Positions 7,253 to 14,726 of a DNA stretch of 21,010 nt are shown piece after piece. Position 1 is the first letter of the stretch, and every line of letters starts with the position of its first letter. The position numbers were made by a program, and so were the translations under genes. The stretch comes from a virus, in the IMG/VR virus record IMGVR_UViG_3300032088_000113, positions 1 through 21,010 of that record; one strand, 5' to 3'. The notes under the pieces were generated by a model. It searched no databases and was not told the DNA's origin. It saw nothing but the letters and a program-made list of their open reading frames with translations.

Positions 7253-9123
7253 GAGTCACCAGAGCAAGCCATAGTCTGCATACTTACCGTGTTGTCCTCA
7301 CTTTCATAGTTAGACAGGGCCGACCAGTCAATACTACTAGGCATCAGCGATAACAGTTCTTTATATACACTCTTGCCTACCTCTTGGTAAGGAGCCTGTT
7401 GATAGGTGTGATCTGAGTGTGGTAAGAATGACACACCTGACATCTCATCAAAGTGTTCATACACAAACGCACCCACAGACATCCACTCAGCATCACGAAC
7501 TGAGATAGTCACACTTGGCTTATGTTCACACCAGTGTCGCTGGTAGGTCAGCCACAACTCTAGCTGCTCTACTGCTGTCATATCGTTACGTGTCACTGCC
7601 TGCTCAGGTGACTTGACAGGGAAACTAAACACTACAGTAGAGTCAGGCTTCATAACGCAAGGCTCATTAGGGATACCTTGATCAATCATAAAATGTGTCA
7701 GAGGGTCTTTATTATCGCCCCGCACAGTACGAATATAATAGGGGCTGTGACGAGCGTGAATACCAGAGGCACTGTCAACCAACTGTGATACTGTTCCCGA
7801 AGGTTTATTGCAGCTGATAGCAGCAGAGACAGGGATGCCAAGGCGTTCAGCCCACTCAGCGTTAGTAGTAACAGCGATATAACGTAAATGCTCAAGTGTT
7901 CTATCCAATCCTTTGTTAGCGTTTGTCATTAATGGATTATCCATAATGCCAGTCATAGATACGCCAAGAAGTCTTTCTTCTGCCGTATTGTTTTGCCATA
8001 CCTTTCGTAGGTAGGGGAACTTGATAAGGGTAGACTGTATAGTACCCAAGATCGTAGCAAGTTTTACCTTGCGTTCAAGGTCTTTCAATGTATCCGTTGC
8101 TCGTACAACACATTCCGTTAAGTTACAAAATTGATACGGACGTAAAATGATTTCAGAACAAGGGTTTGTACCGAACTCATAGTTAGGATCACGTCTACCA
8201 AACTTGGCTGCTTGCTTCTTGGATGCCTCACGATTAAAGATACCACGCTCACCAGACTTAGACTCAACGAGAGAGAGCCACTCACGCATGAATGTTTCCA
8301 TGTCTGGCTTCTCAGTGTACGACACGCTGTTGTTAGCCAAGGCACGATGCCCTGCTGTCTCCCACCACTGTCCTGACTTAGCGTGACGCATACGGTCATC
8401 ACTCAGGTTAGACAGAGAGATCATAGCTGAACGCCTCACTCCACCTACGACCACGATCTGACCAATGAAGCACATCAAGTCGTGACACTCCATAGATGAT
8501 AGCCTGCGTCCTTGTGCCGCCTTGAAAGTAGCTACGGAAAAGTTAAATAATTCTACGAGAGGTGCTGGGCCTGATGCCCTACCACCAAACGTTTTAAGCC
8601 TTGCACCTGCAGGGCGTACCTGTGACACATCCCACTTAGGGATTTCACCAGCCCATAGGAGTGCAAGAACTTGACGGAACCCCTTAGCCCAGCCTTCCTT
8701 ACTGTCCTTAACGACAACGATAGACTCACTCTCGTACAACTCAGGCACTTCTGGGAGCTTGCTGATGAACTGGCGCTCGACACTGAACCCGACACCAGTA
8801 CCACAGAGCAAGATGTACATAGCTTCGTCAAATGACTTAGGGTCATCGACAGGTAGGTAACTACAGTTGTAGCCTGCCGTGTTGTCACGATCTAATGCAG
8901 GGCCAGCTGTCATCATAGCTCTCATAGAGGGCATGATCTCTAGCCCCAATATAGCTTGCTCTAGTTCTTGTTTAGTTTTGGAATCTACTAGATCACCGAT
9001 TACATTTGTGCTGTAACGTTCGACTGTATCACCCCATGATTCACGCCCCATACTGTCAAAGTACTTTGCGTACCGTGACTTATGAATGAACGCTTGATAG
9101 TCTGTAGGTAAATAATTGTTCAT
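7228..9123 (-). CDS. nrdJ: Class II (adenosylcobalamin-dependent) ribonucleotide reductase, 631 aa
   Basis: Reduces ribonucleotides to deoxyribonucleotides using a radical made from coenzyme B12, so no oxygen or second subunit is needed. It resembles the monomeric Lactobacillus type. Numbered from a GTG six bases upstream: N-C89-S-Y-L-P and C335 (QFCNLTEC) form the redox pair, TNPC324SE326II holds the radical cysteine and its glutamate, and C622-SGDS-C627 near the end is the shuttle pair. I start at the ATG at 9123 because GGGAG lies 5 bases upstream; the GTG at 9129 overlaps that site. The first bases overlap the end of the 52-aa gene. Glutaredoxin two genes downstream can recharge it. The host must make or take up B12 for it to work. 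Confidence 0.95.
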   Translation of the reverse strand: MNNYLPTDYQAFIHKSRYAKYFDSMGRESWGDTVERYSTNVIGDLVDSKTKQELEQAILGLEIMPSMRAMMTAGPALDRDNTAGYNCSYLPVDDPKSFDEAMYILLCGTGVGFSVERQFISKLPEVPELYESESIVVVKDSKEGWAKGFRQVLALLWAGEIPKWDVSQVRPAGARLKTFGGRASGPAPLVELFNFSVATFKAAQGRRLSSMECHDLMCFIGQIVVVGGVRRSAMISLSNLSDDRMRHAKSGQWWETAGHRALANNSVSYTEKPDMETFMREWLSLVESKSGERGIFNREASKKQAAKFGRRDPNYEFGTNPCSEIILRPYQFCNLTECVVRATDTLKDLERKVKLATILGTIQSTLIKFPYLRKVWQNNTAEERLLGVSMTGIMDNPLMTNANKGLDRTLEHLRYIAVTTNAEWAERLGIPVSAAISCNKPSGTVSQLVDSASGIHARHSPYYIRTVRGDNKDPLTHFMIDQGIPNEPCVMKPDSTVVFSFPVKSPEQAVTRNDMTAVEQLELWLTYQRHWCEHKPSVTISVRDAEWMSVGAFVYEHFDEMSGVSFLPHSDHTYQQAPYQEVGKSVYKELLSLMPSSIDWSALSNYESEDNTVSMQTMACSGDSCEIVDLV

Positions 9124-9125
9124 GT

Positions 9126-9284
9126 TCACTCCCTTATTATTTTAATTGCTTTAATTGACATTCCATCAATGTCATAGATAAATTCCTCAAGGCATTGAGC
9201 AACTTCTTCATCAAGTACATTGTCTACTGGAACAGGATATTCTTCTTGATCTATATCTAAGGTTAGAAATACTTTAACTATCAT
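9126..9284 (-). CDS. Small acidic phage protein, 52 aa
   Basis: This short gene fills the apparent gap between DUF3310 and ribonucleotide reductase. It starts with ATG at 9284 behind GAGGA (5-base spacing) and begins 11 nt inside the end of DUF3310. It stops with TGA at 9126-9128, where the last codons (AGG GAG) supply the ribosome site of nrdJ. The product (MIVKVFLTLDID, YPVPVDNVLDEEV, FIYDIDGMSIKAIKII) has an alternating strand-helix-strand make-up and is acidic. I do not know a function; similar small proteins next to DNA metabolism genes are common in marine phages. Tight coupling to nrdJ and complete start and stop signals support it being real. Confidence 0.75.
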   Translation of the reverse strand: MIVKVFLTLDIDQEEYPVPVDNVLDEEVAQCLEEFIYDIDGMSIKAIKIIRE

Positions 9285-9537
9285 CTACTTCCTCTATAAG
9301 TTTAGTCAAATACCACTGTGCTTTCTTCAAGTCCTCTGCACCATTCTTGTATCTGTATCTCCACACATACTTCTGAATGTTTCCTTGTAGATAATACTCG
9401 TACCCATCACCAGTGGCGGCACGAATGGCATCAATACATTCAATACCTGCTTGGTTATAGTGTGATGGACTATTAACAGGATCGTTTAATGTTATAGTTG
9501 TTTCACCTAAAGTGAGTGTGTCAATTGTATCTGCCAT
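9274..9537 (-). CDS. DUF3310 family protein, 87 aa
   Basis: The family pattern is clear: VNSPSHYNQAGIECIDAI, then YLQGNIQKYVWRYRYKNG, then EDLKKAQWYLTKLIEE. DUF3310 proteins are widespread in phages and sometimes labelled nucleotide kinase-like, but there is no P-loop here and the role is not settled. The ATG has AAAGGAG seven bases upstream. The first 25 residues are a variable Thr-rich leader before the conserved core. It sits among nucleotide metabolism genes, 13 bases downstream of the 105-aa gene, and overlaps the 52-aa gene by 11 nt. Confidence 0.88.
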   Translation of the reverse strand: MADTIDTLTLGETTITLNDPVNSPSHYNQAGIECIDAIRAATGDGYEYYLQGNIQKYVWRYRYKNGAEDLKKAQWYLTKLIEEVDDS

Positions 9538-9550
9538 TCGTATCTCCTTT

Positions 9551-9868
9551 CTAAAAGTTTACTGTTACTACGTTACCGTCACGTTTTTCTACTAGTGGTT
9601 TAGTATCCCCTTCTTCAAATTCTAAATCATCCACCAAGGTAAATAGCTTCCTCCGTACTTCTGCATCTTCTTCAATTAAAGGTATAGCAGCTATCAACAT
9701 ATCAGTCAACACCTTTATTTGTGCAAAGTCTTGATCTTTCATGGTGTTGTCATCTGTGGTTAGCATACCTATTTGAATATCCCCTGTCCAATCTCCTTGT
9801 TCATCCACGTCAGGAGAGATGCGGATAATAAAATCATTTGGTGCAAAGTTTATTAATGAATTTAACAT
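9551..9868 (-). CDS. Conserved phage protein, 105 aa, unknown function
   Basis: The ATG follows GAGGAG by 6 bases and comes one base after the TAA of endonuclease I (TAATATG junction). The protein is acidic (DVDEQGDW, TTDDNTMKDQD, DDLEFEEGD), with a central amphipathic helix (AQIKVLTDMLIAAIPLIEEDAEVRRKL, split by Pro) and no Cys pairs, P-loop or membrane segment. I recognise no family. Its place between a resolvase and DUF3310 suggests a part in DNA metabolism, but nothing in the sequence shows which. Confidence 0.7.
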   Translation of the reverse strand: MLNSLINFAPNDFIIRISPDVDEQGDWTGDIQIGMLTTDDNTMKDQDFAQIKVLTDMLIAAIPLIEEDAEVRRKLFTLVDDLEFEEGDTKPLVEKRDGNVVTVNF

Positions 9869-9869
9869 A

Positions 9870-10322
9870 TTAACTCCTCTTTATTTTATCGTAAGGAAAC
9901 TCCACCAAGTCAGGGTGTTTGTCTTTACCCTTTTCTTTCAACCATTCTTCTGGAACAACCCTATCTGCATACAAGAATTTATTTCTCTCACACCATGTAG
10001 CATATGTACTTTTAGCACCCTTACTTAACTTACGTTTACTGTTTTCAAACACGAACCGTATGTCTAAGTTTGGGTGCTGTTTCTTTACAGCTAAGTGTTT
10101 ACGTCTATCATCTGAAACAAACCGTCCCTTTACTTCAATGATGATACCGTTCTGCAATATAAAGTCAGGAGTATAGGTGCGGTACATCAAGTCTTCCCAT
10201 TCAATCTTAATGGCTTCATACTTAAACTTTACTTTCTTTTCGTTCAAGTAATCTTTGACTTTGATTTCTAATCCACTCCTATACCCATGCTTTAGTGCAG
10301 CCTTGAACTGCTTACCATTCAT
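9870..10322 (-). CDS. Endonuclease I, T7 gp3-like Holliday junction resolvase, 150 aa
   Basis: Cuts four-way and branched DNA; in T7 it also helps break down host DNA and resolves replication intermediates before packaging. Length (T7: 149 aa) and layout match along the whole protein: RSGLE19, TPD53FIL, IIIE63VK65G, SDDRRKHL, then HPNLDIRFVFE and the end PEEWLKEKGK. E19, D53, E63 and K65 correspond to the four catalytic residues of T7 endonuclease I. A TTG at 10334 could add four residues, but the ATG at 10322 shares one base with the stop of the upstream gene (TAATG) and gives the family length. Only one base separates it from the next gene. Confidence 0.93.
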   Translation of the reverse strand: MNGKQFKAALKHGYRSGLEIKVKDYLNEKKVKFKYEAIKIEWEDLMYRTYTPDFILQNGIIIEVKGRFVSDDRRKHLAVKKQHPNLDIRFVFENSKRKLSKGAKSTYATWCERNKFLYADRVVPEEWLKEKGKDKHPDLVEFPYDKIKRS

Positions 10323-10528
10323 TAGAAAGTCCAACCGCCTCGCACAGTACGAATGCCAAGACTCTTTAGCTCTTCCATGATGCCTATGTCTGCAGCCTTA
10401 CGTGCTTCCATAGCTGTACGTAAACCTGCATAACGTTTGTCATGTAGCTCACGCTTACGTTCCCTTAGCTCCTTTTCCATTGCAGAAATCTCTTCTTGCA
10501 TTTCCTTTACTTCATCATCACCTAACAT
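10322..10528 (-). CDS. Small coiled-coil protein, 68 aa
   Basis: The ATG has GAGGAG 7 bases upstream, in the end of the nuclease gene. Residues about 5-45 are a highly charged helix with heptad spacing (VKEMQEEISAMEKELRERKRELHDK), a likely coiled coil, followed by a conserved-looking end (GIMEELKSLGIRTVRGGWTF). The stop overlaps the start of endonuclease I by one base, so the two are translationally coupled. No function is recognised. A dimeric partner or regulator of a nearby nuclease is a guess from position. Confidence 0.65.
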   Translation of the reverse strand: MLGDDEVKEMQEEISAMEKELRERKRELHDKRYAGLRTAMEARKAADIGIMEELKSLGIRTVRGGWTF

Positions 10529-10531
10529 AAC

Positions 10532-11383
10532 TTACTCCTCTATATATGCCACCGTCTTGGGGGCTTTTGCTTTCGACATACGTGCTGGTTCCTCTACCAT
10601 AGTGGGCCAACAAGTGTGCCTATAGTCACAGAACCTACAGCCATCATTTAGTACTGTATTTCCTGTAGGCTTACCCCGAAAGAACTCGGGTACTGGACTG
10701 AAACAACGTTTAAACTCATTGTCATTTACAGTCTCTACTGTTGTCTTGATTTTATCAAGCTCTTCTTGCATGTCTAGGTTGTCGGCAGGTACATACTTGA
10801 ACTCACCAGTACCTTTATTAACTACCCACCAGCCACCTGCTTTGTATCCAGATGCCTTGGCATACCCTGCAAGCTGTCCAACATAACCGAAGCTATCTCC
10901 TTTAGCAAGTGTGTCAAAGGTATCAAACTTGTTTACATAAGACCAAGGCGATGCTGACTTCACATCATCAACAGCACCGTCTATTACAAGATCATAACTA
11001 CCAGAAATCCTAGTATCATTATCATCTTCCACTGAAAGGCTAACTTTATCAGTGTCTTTATAGTCCACGCCAGCACCCCGAAGAAGACCTTTAAAAACAG
11101 CTTCAACTATATCTCCTATCATCATGTTCATTACAAAGGTTGTCGGCTTAGGTAGTGCTTTCTCTGGCATGTTCTTAGCAAACCAGAGTTGGCAAGTAGG
11201 ACGCCCAATGTTGGACATCCTTAGTGTGAACTTGTCACGAGACTTACCACTACCAAACTGACGGAGAACTGCATCAGTAACTTCCGCACCAATTTCTTTA
11301 GCAACCTCAGCGTCAAAGGTTGTCTTTCCATTGGCAGCGTCAGTCATAAACTGATGCAGCTTTAACTCAGCTGGATGATGCAT
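10532..11383 (-). CDS. Cas4/RecB-like Fe-S exonuclease (PD-(D/E)XK), 283 aa
   Basis: The nuclease core is visible as G90-D-I-V-E94, D131 (SGSYDLVIDG), D140-D-V-K142 and the Q170-L-A-G-Y174 motif that marks RecB/Cas4-type enzymes. One cysteine far upstream (C64 in RPTCQLWF) and three near the end (C249-x2-C252-x5-C258) form the four-cysteine set that binds an iron-sulfur cluster in AddB and Cas4. Such phage enzymes are thought to trim DNA ends for recombination or degrade host DNA. The start overlaps the upstream gene's stop by one base (TAATG), so it is probably co-translated with the putative binding protein, a pairing that fits a recombination or replication role. Confidence 0.87.
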   Translation of the reverse strand: MHHPAELKLHQFMTDAANGKTTFDAEVAKEIGAEVTDAVLRQFGSGKSRDKFTLRMSNIGRPTCQLWFAKNMPEKALPKPTTFVMNMMIGDIVEAVFKGLLRGAGVDYKDTDKVSLSVEDDNDTRISGSYDLVIDGAVDDVKSASPWSYVNKFDTFDTLAKGDSFGYVGQLAGYAKASGYKAGGWWVVNKGTGEFKYVPADNLDMQEELDKIKTTVETVNDNEFKRCFSPVPEFFRGKPTGNTVLNDGCRFCDYRHTCWPTMVEEPARMSKAKAPKTVAYIEE

Positions 11384-12273
11384 TAGACAAAATCCTCTGC
11401 ATCAATGTCTACAAATGCTTCAACAGTATCCGTATCTGTATCGTCATTCTTGTAAGCATTGTCATCCCAAGAACCCTTGATGTATTCATTGTAGTTCTGA
11501 ATCCATGCAAGGAAGTTTGCGAATGTCTCTTGCTCTGGATCAGTGACATCAAGTGTCTCGTTTAGATCAAGTGCCAGAGTAGGCAAGTAGAACGAACTAC
11601 CGTTAGGCAATTTCTGTTCTTCTGTTGCTGCCTTGATGTTGTGCTGCACTGGCAATCTCCGCATCTTACCTAGCTTGGTGAACAGAGTACCCGCAGTTTT
11701 AAATGCGTCACGGTTTTCAATCTCCCAGATAAATGATTGTTCGTCTAGGTCCACGGGATTACCTTGTGCATCTGTAACGTCATGCAGCTGTACTGTACCA
11801 AACATAACCCGAACACGTTTGATCTGACGTATCAGGTCTTGTGTCTTCTCAGGCAATGCCTTGAAGTCTTCAATCCACCCCGCTGGTTTACCACAGTTGA
11901 AGCCACCGTCATTGTCTTTAAGGTCACTGTTCAAATCGTTAGCCATCAATGTCTTGACGAAACGATTGGGTGAATTATCATTGCCCTTGATGAAACGCTT
12001 GTACATAAACCGCTGTACGAAGGGACGTATAGTTGCAGTAGATGCATAGTAGGTTGGCCCATCTGGGATTTCCAACTTGTATGTGCCGCCTGCCACGACT
12101 TCCATCTTTACCTTCTTGCCATTGATTGTATCCTCACCCATGATAGCTGAGTGATTGATACGTAAACGTGCAAGAGTACTCGACTGTGACTTCTGTTTGT
12201 TGTCAACAGACATACCCATTGCCTCTGCCATTGCAGAAAAATTACCTGTGTTAATTGTTGCGATCTGATTCAT
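11383..12273 (-). CDS. Putative single-stranded DNA binding protein, 296 aa
   Basis: AAGGAG lies 7 bases before the ATG. Residues about 35-110 form a likely beta-rich core with conserved basic and aromatic positions (LARLRINHSAIMG, GTYKLEIPDGPTYY, IRPFVQRFMYKRF). The last 30 residues are strongly acidic and end in an aromatic (NDDTDTDTVEAF...DAEDFV), the same plan as the C-terminal tails of T7 gp2.5 and bacterial SSB, which bind other replication proteins. It is the first gene after a strong promoter-like site and lies between the polymerase and an exonuclease. The call rests on tail and context, not on a recognised domain; another replication accessory protein is possible. Confidence 0.5.
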   Translation of the reverse strand: MNQIATINTGNFSAMAEAMGMSVDNKQKSQSSTLARLRINHSAIMGEDTINGKKVKMEVVAGGTYKLEIPDGPTYYASTATIRPFVQRFMYKRFIKGNDNSPNRFVKTLMANDLNSDLKDNDGGFNCGKPAGWIEDFKALPEKTQDLIRQIKRVRVMFGTVQLHDVTDAQGNPVDLDEQSFIWEIENRDAFKTAGTLFTKLGKMRRLPVQHNIKAATEEQKLPNGSSFYLPTLALDLNETLDVTDPEQETFANFLAWIQNYNEYIKGSWDDNAYKNDDTDTDTVEAFVDIDAEDFV

Positions 12274-12296
12274 AAAAATCTCCTTTTGTTTTGCGA

Positions 12297-12332
12297 GTCT
12301 ATAGTTATATCACGACACATCTTTTGTGTCAA
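12297..12332 (-). promoter_or_regulatory. Sigma70-type promoter inside the 3' end of the polymerase gene
   Basis: On the - strand, TTGACA (12332-12327) and TATAAC (12309-12304) are separated by exactly 17 bases. The -35 lies in the last codons of the polymerase and the -10 directly after its stop. The start would be near 12297, giving a leader of about 24 bases to the putative SSB, including its AAGGAG. It would let SSB, exonuclease and downstream genes be made without reading through from the right. Confidence 0.78.
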
Positions 12333-14361
12333 GCCAATTAGGACCAATCTTTGCCTCTAATAATAGAGGTACGTTGAAGTCCAGTTTCCATTTCTTATTT
12401 ACAATAGTAAGAAGCCTGTCATTGGCTGCATGTATGGTCTGTAGTACTTTGTCCTTTTCATTTGGATGCACATCAATCACGATAGAATCGTGTACAGTAT
12501 TGACGATACATGATTGCATTTTATTTGCCCCTAATAACTTATCAATGTATATCAGAGATATGGGTACAATGTCAGCCGTAGCAAACGATTGCACGGGAAA
12601 GTTTTTAATCTGTGTGAAATATGACACAGTACCATTGGCACGGCGAGTCACATCAGGGAAAGAAAACTCACGACCAGATGGTGTCTTGATCTTACCTGTG
12701 GCTAGAGCCTCACGTGCAAGCTCCTTGTGCCACTTACCAATACCTGAGTACTTCTTAGTGAACTGCTCATAGTATGCAGCCTCTGCTGGTGTACGCCCAA
12801 ACCCACTAGCCCCATACAAGGGCGCAAATGTGTGTGCCTTGGCATCCTGACGTGATATGCTTTGCCCTGCATCAGATATAACCTTTGCGGTATAACTGTG
12901 TACATCAAAGCCAGTAGTCACCTCGTCAATGGCAGTCTTGTCCTGAGATAGAAACGCAGCAACTCTAAATTCTAACTGAGCAAAGTCTGCTTCCATAATC
13001 TCCCCGCCATCCCAACGTGACTTGAACACACGCTTCACTGGAAACGTACCTCCACGTGGCATGTTCTGCATGTTGGGGTCTGCACCTGACAGGCGACCAG
13101 TAGCAGTACGGTGTTGAAGTAACCTGACGTGCAGCTTACCATCTTGTTTTACATGTGTTGTGATACCTTCCACAAAGCTTGATAGATATGTATCAACGGC
13201 AGACAAACGGCGAACTCGTTGTAAGAACAACACTGCGTCCTGCATATTACGTTGTCTAGCGATACCTTCAAGGTATTCAAGTTTATCTTTACTTGTTGCG
13301 AAACCGTTAGCTGAGGCCCATTTTGCTGTAGGTGCATTGAACTTTAACCCAGCCACATGCGAATTAATATTATTAAAAGTGTAACCCGTACTATCACAGC
13401 TAGTACATCTGTTAGTTCTGGTATATGGTGTTCCATCTTTTCTTACCTTTCTAATTTGTCCAGTGCCATTACACTTATGACACCGCTTTGCTTTCTGCTT
13501 ATACAACTTCTCTGTATTCTGCCGTACAGTGCTACGGTAATCAGTGTCGGACATACGGAAGTCGTCAAACAAATCTGCCCACACCTTTTTGTCTTGTGGT
13601 TTCTTACTATAGATGACCCAAGACAATTGTTCTGGGCTGTTCAAGTTGATAGGACGATCCCCCATTAGGTCACGTACCTGTAGTTCTAGTTCACGTACTA
13701 GTTCGTCACGTTCCTGTTGGAACTCTGTACGCACAGCCTCAAGTGCGTCCATGTCTACACTAAAGCCACGCTGGTATATCTTGGCAAGGTGTACAGCCAA
13801 CTGATTAGTCAGTGTGATTGTTCCTGCCAGTGTACTGCATTCCTCGTATGATTTCTGCAAACAAAGGTACAGTTGCTGCGTAGCATGTAAGTCATGGGAC
13901 AGGTACTCCGATAACTCTGCATGTGGAATGTCACGCACAGAGTAACCTTGCTTGAAGTATTCCTTCAGTGTGTCCTGTTTCTGCGTGTCAAGATTGTACC
14001 GTTCAGCACAAGCCTCAAGGGACAGGGGTTCCTTCTGCCCACGTTGCAGCACATACTCACCCAGCATTGTGTCAAATATAGTACCTTCATAGGTGAAGCC
14101 AGACTCCCATAGCCACATAAGATCGTGCGCTGCGTTGTGCATAATTAGAAGGGCGGTTTCATCCAAGTTCTTCTGGACAATGTACCGCCCCTCTTCAGTA
14201 GGTTGATGCTCTGAGTGATCAAATGTTACACAATATTCGTTTCCAAGATCATCTAACATACCTACCATAACCAATGTATTCTCTGCTTCAAACGGATCAA
14301 GATGCATCTTGCCGTTGCGTTTCACCACAGTGTTTTCTACGTCTAGGGTAAGGTGTTTCAT
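12310..14361 (-). CDS. polA: Family A DNA polymerase with DnaJ-like zinc finger, 683 aa
   Basis: Replicative polymerase. Exonuclease residues: D7 and E9 (LDVENT), D80 (HNAAHD), Y153-x3-D157. Polymerase motifs: RTATGRL (418-424) before PNMQNMP, motif A D459 (ADFAQLEFRV), motif B R504-x3-K508-x3-F512-x3-Y516-G, motif C V623-H-D625. Between the two domains (about 290-330) lies an insert with C294-x2-C297-x-G-x-G and C319-x2-C322, the repeat of the DnaJ zinc finger. This is the published hallmark of HMO-2011-type phages. The insert is at about the place of the thioredoxin-binding loop of T7 polymerase. F512 is at the position of E. coli Phe762, unlike Tyr in T7. AAGGAG lies 11 bases upstream; the ATG directly follows the stop of the preceding gene. 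Confidence 0.96.
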   Translation of the reverse strand: MKHLTLDVENTVVKRNGKMHLDPFEAENTLVMVGMLDDLGNEYCVTFDHSEHQPTEEGRYIVQKNLDETALLIMHNAAHDLMWLWESGFTYEGTIFDTMLGEYVLQRGQKEPLSLEACAERYNLDTQKQDTLKEYFKQGYSVRDIPHAELSEYLSHDLHATQQLYLCLQKSYEECSTLAGTITLTNQLAVHLAKIYQRGFSVDMDALEAVRTEFQQERDELVRELELQVRDLMGDRPINLNSPEQLSWVIYSKKPQDKKVWADLFDDFRMSDTDYRSTVRQNTEKLYKQKAKRCHKCNGTGQIRKVRKDGTPYTRTNRCTSCDSTGYTFNNINSHVAGLKFNAPTAKWASANGFATSKDKLEYLEGIARQRNMQDAVLFLQRVRRLSAVDTYLSSFVEGITTHVKQDGKLHVRLLQHRTATGRLSGADPNMQNMPRGGTFPVKRVFKSRWDGGEIMEADFAQLEFRVAAFLSQDKTAIDEVTTGFDVHSYTAKVISDAGQSISRQDAKAHTFAPLYGASGFGRTPAEAAYYEQFTKKYSGIGKWHKELAREALATGKIKTPSGREFSFPDVTRRANGTVSYFTQIKNFPVQSFATADIVPISLIYIDKLLGANKMQSCIVNTVHDSIVIDVHPNEKDKVLQTIHAANDRLLTIVNKKWKLDFNVPLLLEAKIGPNWLDTKDVS

Positions 14362-14553
14362 TTAAAATATGTCTCCTTCGCTCCAGTAATCCCAATCATC
14401 AAATACCATAACGTTATATCTTTCGTCAAGGTCTTTTTGGAATTGCTTATCATTTTCATATATCTTCATAGCTTCCATTGCTTCTGTTAGTGTTAGTTTT
14501 AGTCGTGACATTTCCGAAACCAAGGCGGCTGCATTCATTTCATCTTTATTCAT
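14362..14553 (-). CDS. Small helical protein upstream of polymerase, 63 aa
   Basis: I start at the ATG at 14553 because it overlaps the stop of the upstream gene in the form ATGA, and not at the TTG 18 bases further up. The protein is mostly helical and acidic at the end (MNKDEMNAAALVSEMSRLKL, then DDWDYWSEGDIF). Its TAA directly abuts the ATG of the polymerase, and the ribosome site of the polymerase lies in its last codons, so the two are coupled. No family is recognised. Confidence 0.65.
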   Translation of the reverse strand: MNKDEMNAAALVSEMSRLKLTLTEAMEAMKIYENDKQFQKDLDERYNVMVFDDWDYWSEGDIF

Positions 14554-14726
14554 GGCAGTAACCCCAAGCAAGGCATAAGAATACTCTGTTCACAGTTATC
14601 AACGTAGCTGTCTACCCCAAGCAGTAGCATGGTTATGACTATAGGCAGCACTGTCAGCGTAAGTATAATTAGTAGGAACGCCCAGCCCAACCCTTTAGTT
14701 GTACAGTAGTTTACTTTATCACTCAT
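14550..14726 (-). CDS. Small single-pass membrane protein, 58 aa
   Basis: One long hydrophobic segment runs from about residue 14 to 38 (WAFLLIILTLTVLPIVITML), after a short polar N-terminus with Lys and before a C-terminus with two Cys (DNCEQ, MPCLG). The start at 14726 is chosen because GGAGG lies 7 bases upstream and the ATG overlaps the TAA of thyX by one base; an ATG 27 bases upstream has no such site. The positive N-terminus suggests an N-in, C-out topology. It might be a holin-like or envelope-targeted protein, but position among replication genes gives no support for lysis. Confidence 0.7.
   Translation of the reverse strand: MSDKVNYCTTKGLGWAFLLIILTLTVLPIVITMLLLGVDSYVDNCEQSILMPCLGLLP

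Noticed and set aside
8118-8888. Long open frames on the - strand in a second frame inside nrdJ
   Set aside because: Low-complexity Ser/Leu/Val-rich products in a frame shifted against a well-conserved enzyme; no start signals.
9491-9524. TTGACA and TATAAC on the - strand inside DUF3310
   Set aside because: The spacing is 22 bases, too long for a sigma70 promoter, and it lies in the coding start of the gene.
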